Source of the DNA: a virus
Direction: 5' to 3' (one strand)
Virus record (IMG/VR): IMGVR_UViG_3300031759_000105
Span: 1-31,334 of that record
Length of the DNA stretch: 31,334 nucleotides
The notes beneath the pieces were generated by a model. It was given only the letters and a program-made list of their open reading frames with translations. It had not been told where the DNA came from and made no database searches. Below, piece after piece: positions 23,734 to 30,416 of this stretch. Positions within the stretch are counted from its first letter, which is position 1; every line of letters starts with the position of its first letter. The translations under genes were made by a program, and so were the position numbers.

Positions 23734-24873
23734 TCAGTACTTAATGCACGACAAAAATGCGATATTCGCCGGCCTCGTGTCCGTTCCCGTTCCGACACTC
23801 ACTACACCTCCCTTCACCGAAATGGATCCACTCACTCCCACAGTCCCCGTTGATACTCCGGCGGTGCCACCCGAACCAAGCTCGGTGGATCCGATTACGA
23901 CAGTATTTGCGGTTGCTCCGGAGAACGTGCCAGTGCCGCTAGTAATGGTACCCGCTGTCGTCGCCACAGCGTTCGTCTGGGTTGATCCCAAAGTCCGACT
24001 AGGATCAATTCCAGTCCCCCCTGTGTTCACCGAGCGCCAAAAGTATCCTTGGTCATTCGGCAAATTGAATGTCGTAGTCCCGTCACCGGTACCGTACGTG
24101 GTTCCGATGACCCCAAAGAGATTCGCCTCGACGCTTCGCGAAACCGCTTGGCCGTTGTTCTGTCCCCACCCCAGTGGGCACGACCCTCCCGCGAACATCG
24201 CTACTTGACCGGATGGAACTTGTTGTGCTGGAGCATACGCCGCCACGAGGAACGCATTCACCGCTGCGGAGTACGTCGCGTTGACGAGGTTTCCCGTAGC
24301 GATCTCGCCGCCGATAAAAGGAACCGGGCCAGTGATGGTGTTTTTCTCCACGAGAACGATGCCGTATCCCGAGGCGTTGATCGTCACCGATCCCGTGTTA
24401 GTGGCACTTGCAATGAACCCGACACTCTGCCCGTCCGTCGCGTTGAAACCAGTCGGCCCCACAAGGGTGATCGCATTCGTGGTGCCGCTAGCAGTCCCAT
24501 ACCACAGCGTCCCGGTGTCTCCACCTCCTGCACTCGCCGGTGACGCATACGTAAGTTGGTCCCACACCACAACCCCATTGAGGTCTTGGAGGACCTGCCG
24601 ATACACCCCGTTACCCCAGATGATAGCTCGGCCATTCGAGTCAAGCGAAATCGGGTTCTGGTTTGGCGTAGCCCCGTAGGGGTCCTGGTACGTCATCTTC
24701 GGAGTGGTCGTATAGGGCACGTACATGTAGAGGTGCCCCCCGGCGTAAGGAACCCCATTCCCGTCGCTGAATTGCTGCATCCCTCCGGGAAGCACGGCTT
24801 GGGTCTGAGCGAACGCCCCCGTAGCAAAGCAAAGCCCAACGAGGATGACGATCCTCAAGAGGAATTTTAGCAT
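23734..24873 (-). CDS. Tail fibre with collar domain and Sec signal peptide
   Basis: A 379-residue protein. The ATG at 24873 has GGAG seven bases upstream and gives a textbook signal peptide, MLKFLLRIVILVGLCFATGA then FAQ, with predicted cleavage after residue 23. Immediately after comes a phage fibre head-binding type domain: FSDGNGVPYAGGHLYMYVPY, ...TYQDPYGATPNQNPISLDSN, GRAIIWGNGVYRQVLQDLNG. A phage tail collar domain follows at about 240-300 (LFGVIGTTYGTGDGTTTFNL). The end is Gly/Thr-rich. The domain calls are good; the leader on a virion protein is odd, since phage structural proteins normally assemble in the cytoplasm. Confidence 0.8.
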   Translation of the reverse strand: MLKFLLRIVILVGLCFATGAFAQTQAVLPGGMQQFSDGNGVPYAGGHLYMYVPYTTTPKMTYQDPYGATPNQNPISLDSNGRAIIWGNGVYRQVLQDLNGVVVWDQLTYASPASAGGGDTGTLWYGTASGTTNAITLVGPTGFNATDGQSVGFIASATNTGSVTINASGYGIVLVEKNTITGPVPFIGGEIATGNLVNATYSAAVNAFLVAAYAPAQQVPSGQVAMFAGGSCPLGWGQNNGQAVSRSVEANLFGVIGTTYGTGDGTTTFNLPNDQGYFWRSVNTGGTGIDPSRTLGSTQTNAVATTAGTITSGTGTFSGATANTVVIGSTELGSGGTAGVSTGTVGVSGSISVKGGVVSVGTGTDTRPANIAFLSCIKY

Positions 24874-24890
24874 TGCTTCGCTCCACCCTC

Positions 24891-25190
24891 TCACGTCGAA
24901 TGCCCCGAAAACAACTTCACCAAATACGTCGCCGAAGCCCCCGCCGCCGCCGCGAAGCCCGAGTACCACGCGATGCGATTCTCGAGTCGTACCACTCTCG
25001 GCTCGAGCTTGTCATGCACAAACGACCCCACTTCGTTCCCGGAGCTTTGCTCGAGGTATCGAATCCTCCCGTCGAGTTCCGAGTGCTGCCTCGCGTTTCG
25101 GTCGTCCTGGATGCCGAGTTGATCAACGAGTTGCTTCGTCCTCCCGTCAATTTGCCCCACAAGGTAGTGAATGTCATCCAGGGTTGTCAT
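24891..25190 (-). CDS. Coiled-coil membrane protein, DUF1515-like
   Basis: A 99-residue protein. The N-terminal two thirds are a probable coiled coil (YLVGQIDGRTKQLVDQLGIQ, RIRYLEQSSG) and the C-terminus has one hydrophobic span (about 75-95, WYSGFAAAAGASATYLVKLF). The plan and wording resemble DUF1515 proteins of rhizobial genomes and phages, recalled not searched. It stands at the end of the lysis cassette, so a lysis accessory role such as holin partner is possible. AAAGG lies about nine bases before the ATG. Confidence 0.55.
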   Translation of the reverse strand: MTTLDDIHYLVGQIDGRTKQLVDQLGIQDDRNARQHSELDGRIRYLEQSSGNEVGSFVHDKLEPRVVRLENRIAWYSGFAAAAGASATYLVKLFSGHST

Positions 25191-25211
25191 CGCATCGGCC
25201 TTTGAGGTAGG

Positions 25212-25301
25212 TCAGTTGAATCCAAGTTGGTGGCTGTTTTTGCACGCCTCGAGGAGGAGCGGGAGCATCACAATTAGGGCGAGCTTGACACAAACCATCA
25301 T
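25212..25301 (-). CDS. 29-residue putative lipoprotein
   Basis: Read directly: ATG-ATG at 25301-25296, stop TGA at 25212-25214. MMVCVKLALIVMLPLLLEAC is a signal with a lipobox-like L-L-E-A-C, leaving a ten-residue mature peptide (CKNSHQLGFN). It starts two bases after the stop of the upstream gene, so reinitiation is likely, since no strong ribosome site is present. The size and place suggest an Rz1-like outer-membrane spanin fragment or a small exclusion lipoprotein; neither is proven. Confidence 0.45.
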   Translation of the reverse strand: MMVCVKLALIVMLPLLLEACKNSHQLGFN

Positions 25302-25303
25302 GA

Positions 25304-25627
25304 TCAAGCCCCCGCAGGAGGTGCGAGCGGATCAACGAGGCCCTCGTCCTTACCAGCCTGGACGAGCGCCGCATCGAGGTCAGCCGACATCTTCTCCAGA
25401 GTCGTCATCTGATCCGCAGTGAGATTCCCCTTGGACTGCACCGCAGCGATCATGTCTTTGACCGACGCGATGAGGGCCGGGAAAACCTTCATGATGTCGG
25501 GCAGGATTTTGTCAAGCAACGAGATAATCTTCGCTGCCGCCGAAGTTGACCCTCCGGAGACATCGGAGAGCAAACTAACAACGAGGTCGAGGACGGCCTG
25601 AATAATGAGTTCGGCTGCGCTAAGCAT
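25304..25627 (-). CDS. Amphipathic helical phage protein in the lysis region
   Basis: A 107-residue protein, helical and rich in Leu/Ile/Ala (LIIQAVLDLVVSLLSDVSGG, IISLLDKILPDIMKVFPALI), followed by LTADQMTTLEKMSADLDAAL. Similar small proteins with an LTADQ...L..L...L.A end are frequent near phage lysis genes. The N-terminal part might insert into a membrane but lacks a clear uninterrupted span. GAAGGAA lies nine bases before the ATG. Confidence 0.5.
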   Translation of the reverse strand: MLSAAELIIQAVLDLVVSLLSDVSGGSTSAAAKIISLLDKILPDIMKVFPALIASVKDMIAAVQSKGNLTADQMTTLEKMSADLDAALVQAGKDEGLVDPLAPPAGA

Positions 25628-25666
25628 TGTAGGGGTTCCTTCTAGGGGGAGGGGAGGTGGCGGAAG

Positions 25667-26065
25667 TTACGACGTGGGAGTTATGCCAGCGCTGATGAGG
25701 TCAGCCTTGAGAGTCCCGTAGACCGTCATCAGAGTGTTGTACGACACAACCGGAATCGGGCCGCCGTTGTTGTCACGCAAGAGATTCAACACCGCGTCGC
25801 GATCTTGCCCATACACCCGAAGATCAGAAAAGACCTTCTGCTCAGTCGCCCGATTGCACGCCTGGGGTGTTCCGGCAAGCTTATGGCACGAGTTGATGTA
25901 CCCGATGCCGAACCCCTCGGCAGTGTTGTACGAGTCAACCATTACTTGAGCAACCTGCGGCGAAACTGTCGCTCCGGTGATTGCGCTGGTGACGTCAGAG
26001 CAACTGGCGGCGGTGAGCAGCGGCATGGCAATCACCGCGGCGAGCATAATGAGCCATTTCTTCAT
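25667..26065 (-). CDS. Putative lipoprotein of the lysis cassette
   Basis: A 132-residue protein. MKKWLIMLAAVIAMPLLTAA followed by SC is a lipoprotein signal with a lipobox-like LTAASC. The mature part is helical with two further Cys (NSCHKLAGTPQACNRATEQK). Its ATG overlaps the stop of the preceding small membrane/coiled-coil gene (ATGA at 26062-26065). A lipoprotein behind a membrane-anchored coiled-coil protein is the arrangement of a two-gene spanin, but the mature sequence is longer and less proline-rich than usual outer spanins. Confidence 0.6.
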   Translation of the reverse strand: MKKWLIMLAAVIAMPLLTAASCSDVTSAITGATVSPQVAQVMVDSYNTAEGFGIGYINSCHKLAGTPQACNRATEQKVFSDLRVYGQDRDAVLNLLRDNNGGPIPVVSYNTLMTVYGTLKADLISAGITPTS

Positions 26066-26240
26066 GTCGAAGGTTCCTTTTCTGAAGTTTTGCCAGGCTT
26101 GAGGGTCTCTGCAATCACCCCCGCAAGCTTCACGATCTCCACCCGAAGGTGCGCGTCGGACTCAGCTTCGCTCCGGCGCTGGATGAGGGCTCCGACGAGC
26201 CTCCGACACACATCGCGACGACGATGGCTGCGATGCTCAT
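26062..26240 (-). pseudogene. Small membrane/coiled-coil protein split by an apparent frameshift
   Basis: The start at 26240 overlaps the holin-like stop (ATGA 26237-26240) and reads MSIAAIVVAMC, a hydrophobic start, but that frame soon turns non-coding and stops. In the minus-one frame the sequence LVGALIQRRSEAESDAHLRV then EIVKLAGVIAETLKPGKTSE runs to a TGA that overlaps the next start (ATGA 26062-26065). The 179-base span is one base short of a whole number of codons. Both ends fit the coupling style of this genome, so one gene is the best reading: a spanin-like inner-membrane protein with an indel, assembly error or frameshift event. Confidence 0.55.
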
Positions 26241-26593
26241 GACGCCACCTTCGTGATGGGCGAGTTCACCTGTGGTGCCAACGCGGTATCCGCCACGACC
26301 TTCACCCCATTCGTCGGGTCAGCATTGACCGCCTTGATAAGCATCGCTGGCGGCAGCGCTCCCATTCGCTCCGCCGGCGAGAGCGCCAGTACCGCGGAGA
26401 CTTTCGCCGAACGAGTGTGGGACAAAATTCCCCAGAGGCCCGGGCCGACCGTCACAATCGCACTTCCGAGGGTGATGATGGCCGTCACCAGCACCGCCGA
26501 ATCTGCCGCGGAGAGATACCCCTTCGCCGCAAGAACCCCTCCCAAGAATGCTGCCCCCGTCCGAATGAGAGAATTCCACTGGTCTTGATTCAT
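26237..26593 (-). CDS. Holin-like protein
   Basis: A 118-residue protein. MNQDQWNSLIRTGAAFLGGV, then LAAKGYLSAADSAVLVTAII and TLGSAIVTVGPGLWGILSHT give two hydrophobic helices separated by a short turn, with a soluble C-terminal tail. This matches the phage protein type annotated as Pam3 gp28-like putative holin, from memory. AAGGA eight bases before the ATG at 26593 decides the start over the GTG at 26596. It sits downstream of the endolysin and before the spanin-like gene, completing a lysis cassette. Confidence 0.7.
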   Translation of the reverse strand: MNQDQWNSLIRTGAAFLGGVLAAKGYLSAADSAVLVTAIITLGSAIVTVGPGLWGILSHTRSAKVSAVLALSPAERMGALPPAMLIKAVNADPTNGVKVVADTALAPQVNSPITKVAS

Positions 26594-26617
26594 CACGCGA
26601 TTCCTTTTTAGTTTCGC

Positions 26618-26781
26618 CTAGAAGAGCCCCAACAACCTTAGGATGAGGAGCACTACAATAACCCCCACGATCCCGCCGCCGAAGCCAACCCCTCCCCCCG
26701 GAAATTCGTTGTGCCACCCGCCGTAGTATCCGCCTCCCCGACGAGGAGAATCACGATGATTAAGATGACGAGAATGTTCAT
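26618..26781 (-). pseudogene. Glycine-rich small membrane protein split by a one-base gap in a G-run
   Basis: From ATG 26781 (ATGA overlap with the endolysin stop) the frame reads MNILVILIIVILLVG, a membrane helix, then turns implausible. In the next frame, from the GGGG at about 26737-26740, the sequence reads GGYYGGWHNEFPGGGVGFGG then GIVGVIVVLLILRLLGLF. Adding one G restores a single 54-residue protein with two helices joined by a Gly-rich loop, like DUF3309-type small phage membrane proteins. The 164-base span is one base short of whole codons. A homopolymer error or a real mutation could both explain it. Confidence 0.6.
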
Positions 26782-27254
26782 GTTGAGGTTCCCCCATGCG
26801 CCACGTCGTACTGGTACAAGTTCGCACTCTTCATAATCGCGATGAGTGCAGGCCCATACGGATGTCCCGGAATCCCCGTCGCGTACACTCCCTGGAGTGC
26901 CATAGCGTAAGCATCCGGCGTCTGGGCGGCTTGTGCAGCATGATAGCACGGGGCCGTCGCAAGGAGCTTCGCGTGCGCGTCAAAAGCCTCCTGGAGGGAG
27001 GCGAACTTCGCAAAGTGCTGCGGCAACGACACATACACCCCGTGGAGGGTTTCGTGCGTCCACGCGATCACATCAAGTTGTCCAGGCAACGCCTTGATTC
27101 CGAAGGGGTTATTGCTCCCCGAAGGCATCGCTCGCCCGTACGCACTTTCGAGCGCCCACTGTGCGAGCGACACCGACACGAAAGGCCCCATCGGATACCA
27201 TTTCCGCTCGGACTCTTGCGCCGCAGCAATTACTTCGGGAGGAAACGAGTTCAT
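26778..27254 (-). CDS. Endolysin, glucosaminidase (FlgJ/LytG-like) domain
   Basis: A 158-residue protein that is one domain throughout. VSVSLAQWALESAYGRAMPS carries the expected catalytic Glu (E36) after SLAQWA, then NNPFGIKA at 49-56, FAKFASLQEAFDAHAKLLAT and YHAAQAAQTPDAYAMALQGV end in YATGIPGHPYGPALIAIMKS, the typical last block of N-acetylglucosaminidase endolysins. It has no signal peptide or anchor, so it needs a holin for release. The stop overlaps the next start (ATGA 26778-26781). Confidence 0.85.
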   Translation of the reverse strand: MNSFPPEVIAAAQESERKWYPMGPFVSVSLAQWALESAYGRAMPSGSNNPFGIKALPGQLDVIAWTHETLHGVYVSLPQHFAKFASLQEAFDAHAKLLATAPCYHAAQAAQTPDAYAMALQGVYATGIPGHPYGPALIAIMKSANLYQYDVAHGGTST

Positions 27255-27339
27255 TTATTCTTCTCCAAAACTTCCACCACGGTCCAACTTGCCCCCTCAT
27301 CCATCCCCGTCGCGCTCGGGGAGGGAGAGGAAGACACCC

Positions 27340-28926
27340 TCAGTAAGCCAGCATGGAAGTCGGGGCGACGGCGATGCGAGAGATGACGCCATTGAACGAC
27401 ATGTCTCCGATCCCACGAACGCCAATGCTCAGTTGGGTCGGCGTCGGCATAGTAATCGGCGTGGTGCTGAGCGAACCCAGCGTCGAATTGAATTTCATTT
27501 GACCGCCAGCTACATTTATAAAAGTTAAGACCTTCGCTTGAGTGCTTCGCGCCCACGTCCCGGAAACAGTCGGAACAGTCTGCGCGACGCCGCCAGCCGT
27601 GATCGAAGTCGCCACGCCACCCGTCGCACTAGAGCGCGAAAGCTGTACGCAGTTGTTCGCCGTGCCATCGTTGACCGACGCAACAGCCTGACCCTGTGTG
27701 TAACTCGTAGGGTCCTCTGGTGTTCCAATCGCGTAGAGCGAGTATGCCAGCATCGGTCGAATCGGCAGGGTGATGACATCCGCCGCCCGCGCCAGAGCAC
27801 TGCCGCTCGTCAGGATCGGCGTCGTGGCGAAAGCCGCTGCGGCGTTATTGGTCGGCGTTAAGTTGACGCTCGCACCGGTCCAGCCCGTAGCCGCGCCAGA
27901 GACATATGTCAGCGCCGATGGACTCGTCGGGAACACGGTATAGGAGCCCGCGCTCGCGACGGAATTGACCGTCAGAACCCCGCCCGACCACGTGCAGTTG
28001 AGCGTCGCCGCCGTGCCTGTACCGTCGCCTACTGAGTAGACCGCCGATCCGTTAACGCCTCCCGAGCCGCTGGCGTTGACCGCAGCAGAGGCGACGGTGG
28101 AGTTGATTAAAGTATTTAATTCCATTTGTGGAACGGCGATGTTAACAGTGCCGTTGTAAGACTGACCGTTGATAACATTAAAGTAAAATCGCGATGTAAC
28201 ATACGCGGTCGTTGCGTCTATTGGGGTAAACGATATATTTATTCTAGTTGGAGATGATGTAGCTGCGCCTACTATTGAATTCGCACCACTTAGCGTAACA
28301 CCCGCACTATTTCTATTTGTTATTGCAATATTAATTGTAGGCAAGGTTCCTGATGCATACAAATATACTGATGCATTCCACGTTTGACCATATGTAGCTG
28401 CTGCAATCTGTGTTCCTTCGAACTGAACATACGCAACGCCAGAAGCATTAGCCGTTCCGAATATGCTAACCGGAATCCACGTAAAACCAAAGAAAACAAA
28501 TGGTGCTCTGGGGGTCGCCGTTATTGTGCCGGCTGGTGCATATGACCAGTTCGTTGGCCATGTTGATCCCGTTGCCCCCACCATCGTATTGTTACGGATT
28601 GAGTTGGTCCGACCTTCCTCTATCGTGACGCCGAGGTTTGTGCGACGCAGCGTATTCGACGGGAATGAAGTCCAGTTGCCCAAGGCGTTGACCGCCGTTC
28701 CGACGCTGGCGCGGGAGACACTGAGTGACCCCGACGCGTCCTTGAGCCAATAGCGATTGTTGGCAAAGTCGAGATCGACGCCGTGAACGGCAGGAGGAAG
28801 GACCCATGACGAGGCAACGCTGAACAGCGCCGCCTTCTGTCCTGGCGTCAGTGCCTCTCCCGCCCCACCCCACAGGGCGGCGCCGAGAGCGATGGTGAGG
28901 GTGATAAGGTGGCGCATGGGGTACAT
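27340..28926 (-). CDS. Fibre/adhesin with signal peptide and LamG-like end
   Basis: A 528-residue protein. The ATG at 28926 overlaps the upstream stop (TGATG), giving MYPMRHLITLTIALGAALWG then GAGEALT, a probable Sec leader (a second ATG at 28917). The segment SVSRASVGTAVNALGNWTSF, then LRRTNLGVTIEEGRTNSIRN is a hallmark of phage virion proteins (SRAS...GL.IEE.RTN). The middle is beta-rich. The C-terminus (SLYAIGTPEDPTSYTQ..., FNGVISRIAVAP) looks like a concanavalin/LamG-type carbohydrate-binding domain. The stretch around 28090-28600 is much richer in A+T than the ends. Likely a receptor-binding fibre. Confidence 0.68.
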   Translation of the reverse strand: MYPMRHLITLTIALGAALWGGAGEALTPGQKAALFSVASSWVLPPAVHGVDLDFANNRYWLKDASGSLSVSRASVGTAVNALGNWTSFPSNTLRRTNLGVTIEEGRTNSIRNNTMVGATGSTWPTNWSYAPAGTITATPRAPFVFFGFTWIPVSIFGTANASGVAYVQFEGTQIAAATYGQTWNASVYLYASGTLPTINIAITNRNSAGVTLSGANSIVGAATSSPTRINISFTPIDATTAYVTSRFYFNVINGQSYNGTVNIAVPQMELNTLINSTVASAAVNASGSGGVNGSAVYSVGDGTGTAATLNCTWSGGVLTVNSVASAGSYTVFPTSPSALTYVSGAATGWTGASVNLTPTNNAAAAFATTPILTSGSALARAADVITLPIRPMLAYSLYAIGTPEDPTSYTQGQAVASVNDGTANNCVQLSRSSATGGVATSITAGGVAQTVPTVSGTWARSTQAKVLTFINVAGGQMKFNSTLGSLSTTPITMPTPTQLSIGVRGIGDMSFNGVISRIAVAPTSMLAY

Positions 28927-29609
28927 CAGTTCTGATACCCCGTCGCATCGACCGAGTACGCTCCGATGCCTGGAGTGAATGTCAGGATCGCCACCGCGCA
29001 AGCGTAGATGTTTAGCGAGAGCGTCGTATCTTGGTTGGCGTAAGATGCCGGAGGCACAAAGTCGTTCTCGAAGTACGTCTTAGCGTCGCCCTGGGTTTGT
29101 GCAACCGCGACAGGAGTCACGTTGAAAGGCTGCGCGATGAGGTGCAAATCATCTGAGGCGTTCCCAATGTAAGCCACATTGTCAGTGCAAGTAGTCGAAG
29201 CAGGTCTGACGTCCCAAATCCTCCACAAAAGCGCTGTCGTGTCGCCCGCCACAGAAGCCCCAAAGAACCTCGAAATCGCGCCAGAGCCCCCTAAAGCCCT
29301 CGCCACCGGGATCGTAAAGAGTCCCCCAACCGAAACTCCCGCGGTGTGAGAGGAGTTCGTTGGGGTCTTCGAGGCCCCTGTGGCAGTCGCAGGAGCGCTT
29401 CCGGTGTCGAACCCTTGTACCGGAAGGGGATTCTGCGTCGACACCGGACACTGTCCGTACGTCGTGACGCCCGAGGCGGAAGTTGAGGAACACTGCCACC
29501 CAATTGCGACGTCCGCCGCCTCGACGGGGGCGAAAGCACTTCCGAGGGTGATGGCGAAGCCTCCCATCACCCCGAAAAGCCCCCCCAGAAGTGCTTTCGC
29601 TTGCGTCAT
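28926..29609 (-). CDS. Exported virion-type protein with Sec signal peptide
   Basis: A 227-residue protein. MTQAKALLGGLFGVMGGFAI then TLGSAFAPVEAAD is a signal peptide with AEA-type cleavage near residue 32. The mature part has four or more Cys in its first half and at the end (WQCSSTSASGVTTYGQCPV, STTCTDN, YACAVAI) and a beta-rich domain (LWRIWDVRPA, FENDFVPPASYANQDTTLSL) like proteins found beside fibres in related phages. Start and stop overlap both neighbours (ATGA 29606-29609; TGATG 28924-28928). Possible disulfide formation after export would fit the Cys content. Confidence 0.6.
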   Translation of the reverse strand: MTQAKALLGGLFGVMGGFAITLGSAFAPVEAADVAIGWQCSSTSASGVTTYGQCPVSTQNPLPVQGFDTGSAPATATGASKTPTNSSHTAGVSVGGLFTIPVARALGGSGAISRFFGASVAGDTTALLWRIWDVRPASTTCTDNVAYIGNASDDLHLIAQPFNVTPVAVAQTQGDAKTYFENDFVPPASYANQDTTLSLNIYACAVAILTFTPGIGAYSVDATGYQN

Positions 29610-29842
29610 CGTCCGATCCTCTCGCCCAAGTACGCCGTCGCCCCGCGGAGGCTCTCCGACCCCGTCGAGGGCTCCGGCCGCAGCATCACTTCGTAGCCAC
29701 CTTCGGGGTCAAACACAACTTTGGCTTCGCCAGGGCGTGGGCTTCGCCTCGAACACGCTGCTCCTGCGTTGGGGTCCGGCGAGTCCCCTCCCCGAAGTGG
29801 CATCGCCCGGAGCACCGAGGTGTCGTTGAGTCGCTTCGACAT
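29606..29842 (-). CDS. Small basic phage protein of unknown function
   Basis: A 78-residue protein from ATG 29842 (GAGGG five bases upstream); a GTG at 29854 overlaps the preceding stop as GTGA and is the alternative. An Arg/Pro-rich first half (RGGDSPDPNAGAACSRRSPR) leads to EAKVVFDPEGGYEVMLRPEP. The ATGA overlap with the exported protein supports its being real. No family is recognised. Confidence 0.5.
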   Translation of the reverse strand: MSKRLNDTSVLRAMPLRGGDSPDPNAGAACSRRSPRPGEAKVVFDPEGGYEVMLRPEPSTGSESLRGATAYLGERIGR

Positions 29843-29850
29843 CGGAGCCC

Positions 29851-30159
29851 TCACTTCTTTCCGTAGTGCGTATGCGGAGTTTCGTGCCGAATGTGGTCCG
29901 AGGTGTGGTGAATGCCCCCTTCGGAGTGGTGATGCGGATGCTGCCGATGAAGTTCCTCCACGGCGTGCCCGAGGTGACTTCGACCGGGGCCCATCTCAGC
30001 CGCCTCGGCTCTCGATCCACCTTCCTGAGCACCTCTGACGTTCTCATGCTTCTCATCCCCCACTCCCGTCGGTGGACTCGGGCGCGACGAAGTGTCGCGG
30101 TCGTGGAGGACTTTCCCGTAAGGGTCACGCTCTTTCGACATTCCAGAATGCTTAGCCAT
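29851..30159 (-). CDS. Histidine-rich small protein
   Basis: A 102-residue protein. I chose the ATG at 30159 because AGAAGGAA lies seven bases upstream; the frame is open to 30243 but that part overlaps the next gene. It starts MAKHSGMSKERDPYGKVLHD and ends with a run dense in His (ELHRQHPHHHSEGGIHHTSD then HIRHETPHTHYGKK). A His-rich tail could bind metal such as Ni or Zn, or serve as a pH-sensitive virion segment; both are guesses. Confidence 0.55.
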   Translation of the reverse strand: MAKHSGMSKERDPYGKVLHDRDTSSRPSPPTGVGDEKHENVRGAQEGGSRAEAAEMGPGRSHLGHAVEELHRQHPHHHSEGGIHHTSDHIRHETPHTHYGKK

Positions 30160-30197
30160 TACGAAGTTCCTTCTGTTGTGGGGTTTCGCTTCGCCCC

Positions 30198-30416
30198 TTA
30201 CCGAGAGTCCCGACCACCACGGCCGTGACCTTTGTGGTTCCAATGCTCCATCGTCTCCGCACGAATGGCGTCATTACGGACTTCAGCGTCCTCCGAGTGA
30301 GTTGCCGAACGCAACTTCGCCGGAGGTATCTTCTCGCTTTCGGGCACCCCCAACTCTCGGTGCAGTTTCCCCCTTTCGCCACCAGGTCGGAAGTCCCGAC
30401 TTCGCTCGCGTGGCAT
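30198..30416 (-). CDS. Small conserved phage protein (GKLHRELGVP motif)
   Basis: A 72-residue basic protein. GGERGKLHRELGVPESEKIP then PAKLRSATHS matches a motif I recall in many phage small proteins near structural genes (KkG.LH..LGVP...kIP..kl..A), followed by a helix with a charged end. AAGGA lies before the ATG at 30416. The first 134 bases are shared, in another frame, with the end of the nuclease-like gene. Confidence 0.6.
   Translation of the reverse strand: MPRERSRDFRPGGERGKLHRELGVPESEKIPPAKLRSATHSEDAEVRNDAIRAETMEHWNHKGHGRGGRDSR

Noticed and set aside
23658-23798. N-terminal extension of the fibre-type protein
   Set aside because: It would be read through the hairpin array and into the previous gene; the ATG at 23657 has an AGGAG site and starts at a hydrophobic leader.
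25174-25374. 66-codon minus-strand ORF across the lipoprotein and DUF1515-like genes
   Set aside because: It lies in a different frame from two better-supported ORFs and has no ribosome site or plausible protein features.
27306-27322. CCCCG/CGGGG hairpin between fibre and endolysin genes
   Set aside because: Only five pairs and no T-run; too weak to call a terminator.
27251-27337. 28-codon ORF ending MDEGASWTVVEVLEKNK, with an ATGA overlap to the endolysin start
   Set aside because: The overlap is attractive, but neither the GTG at 27337 nor the ATG at 27304 has a usable ribosome site, and the peptide is too short to judge; kept only as a note.
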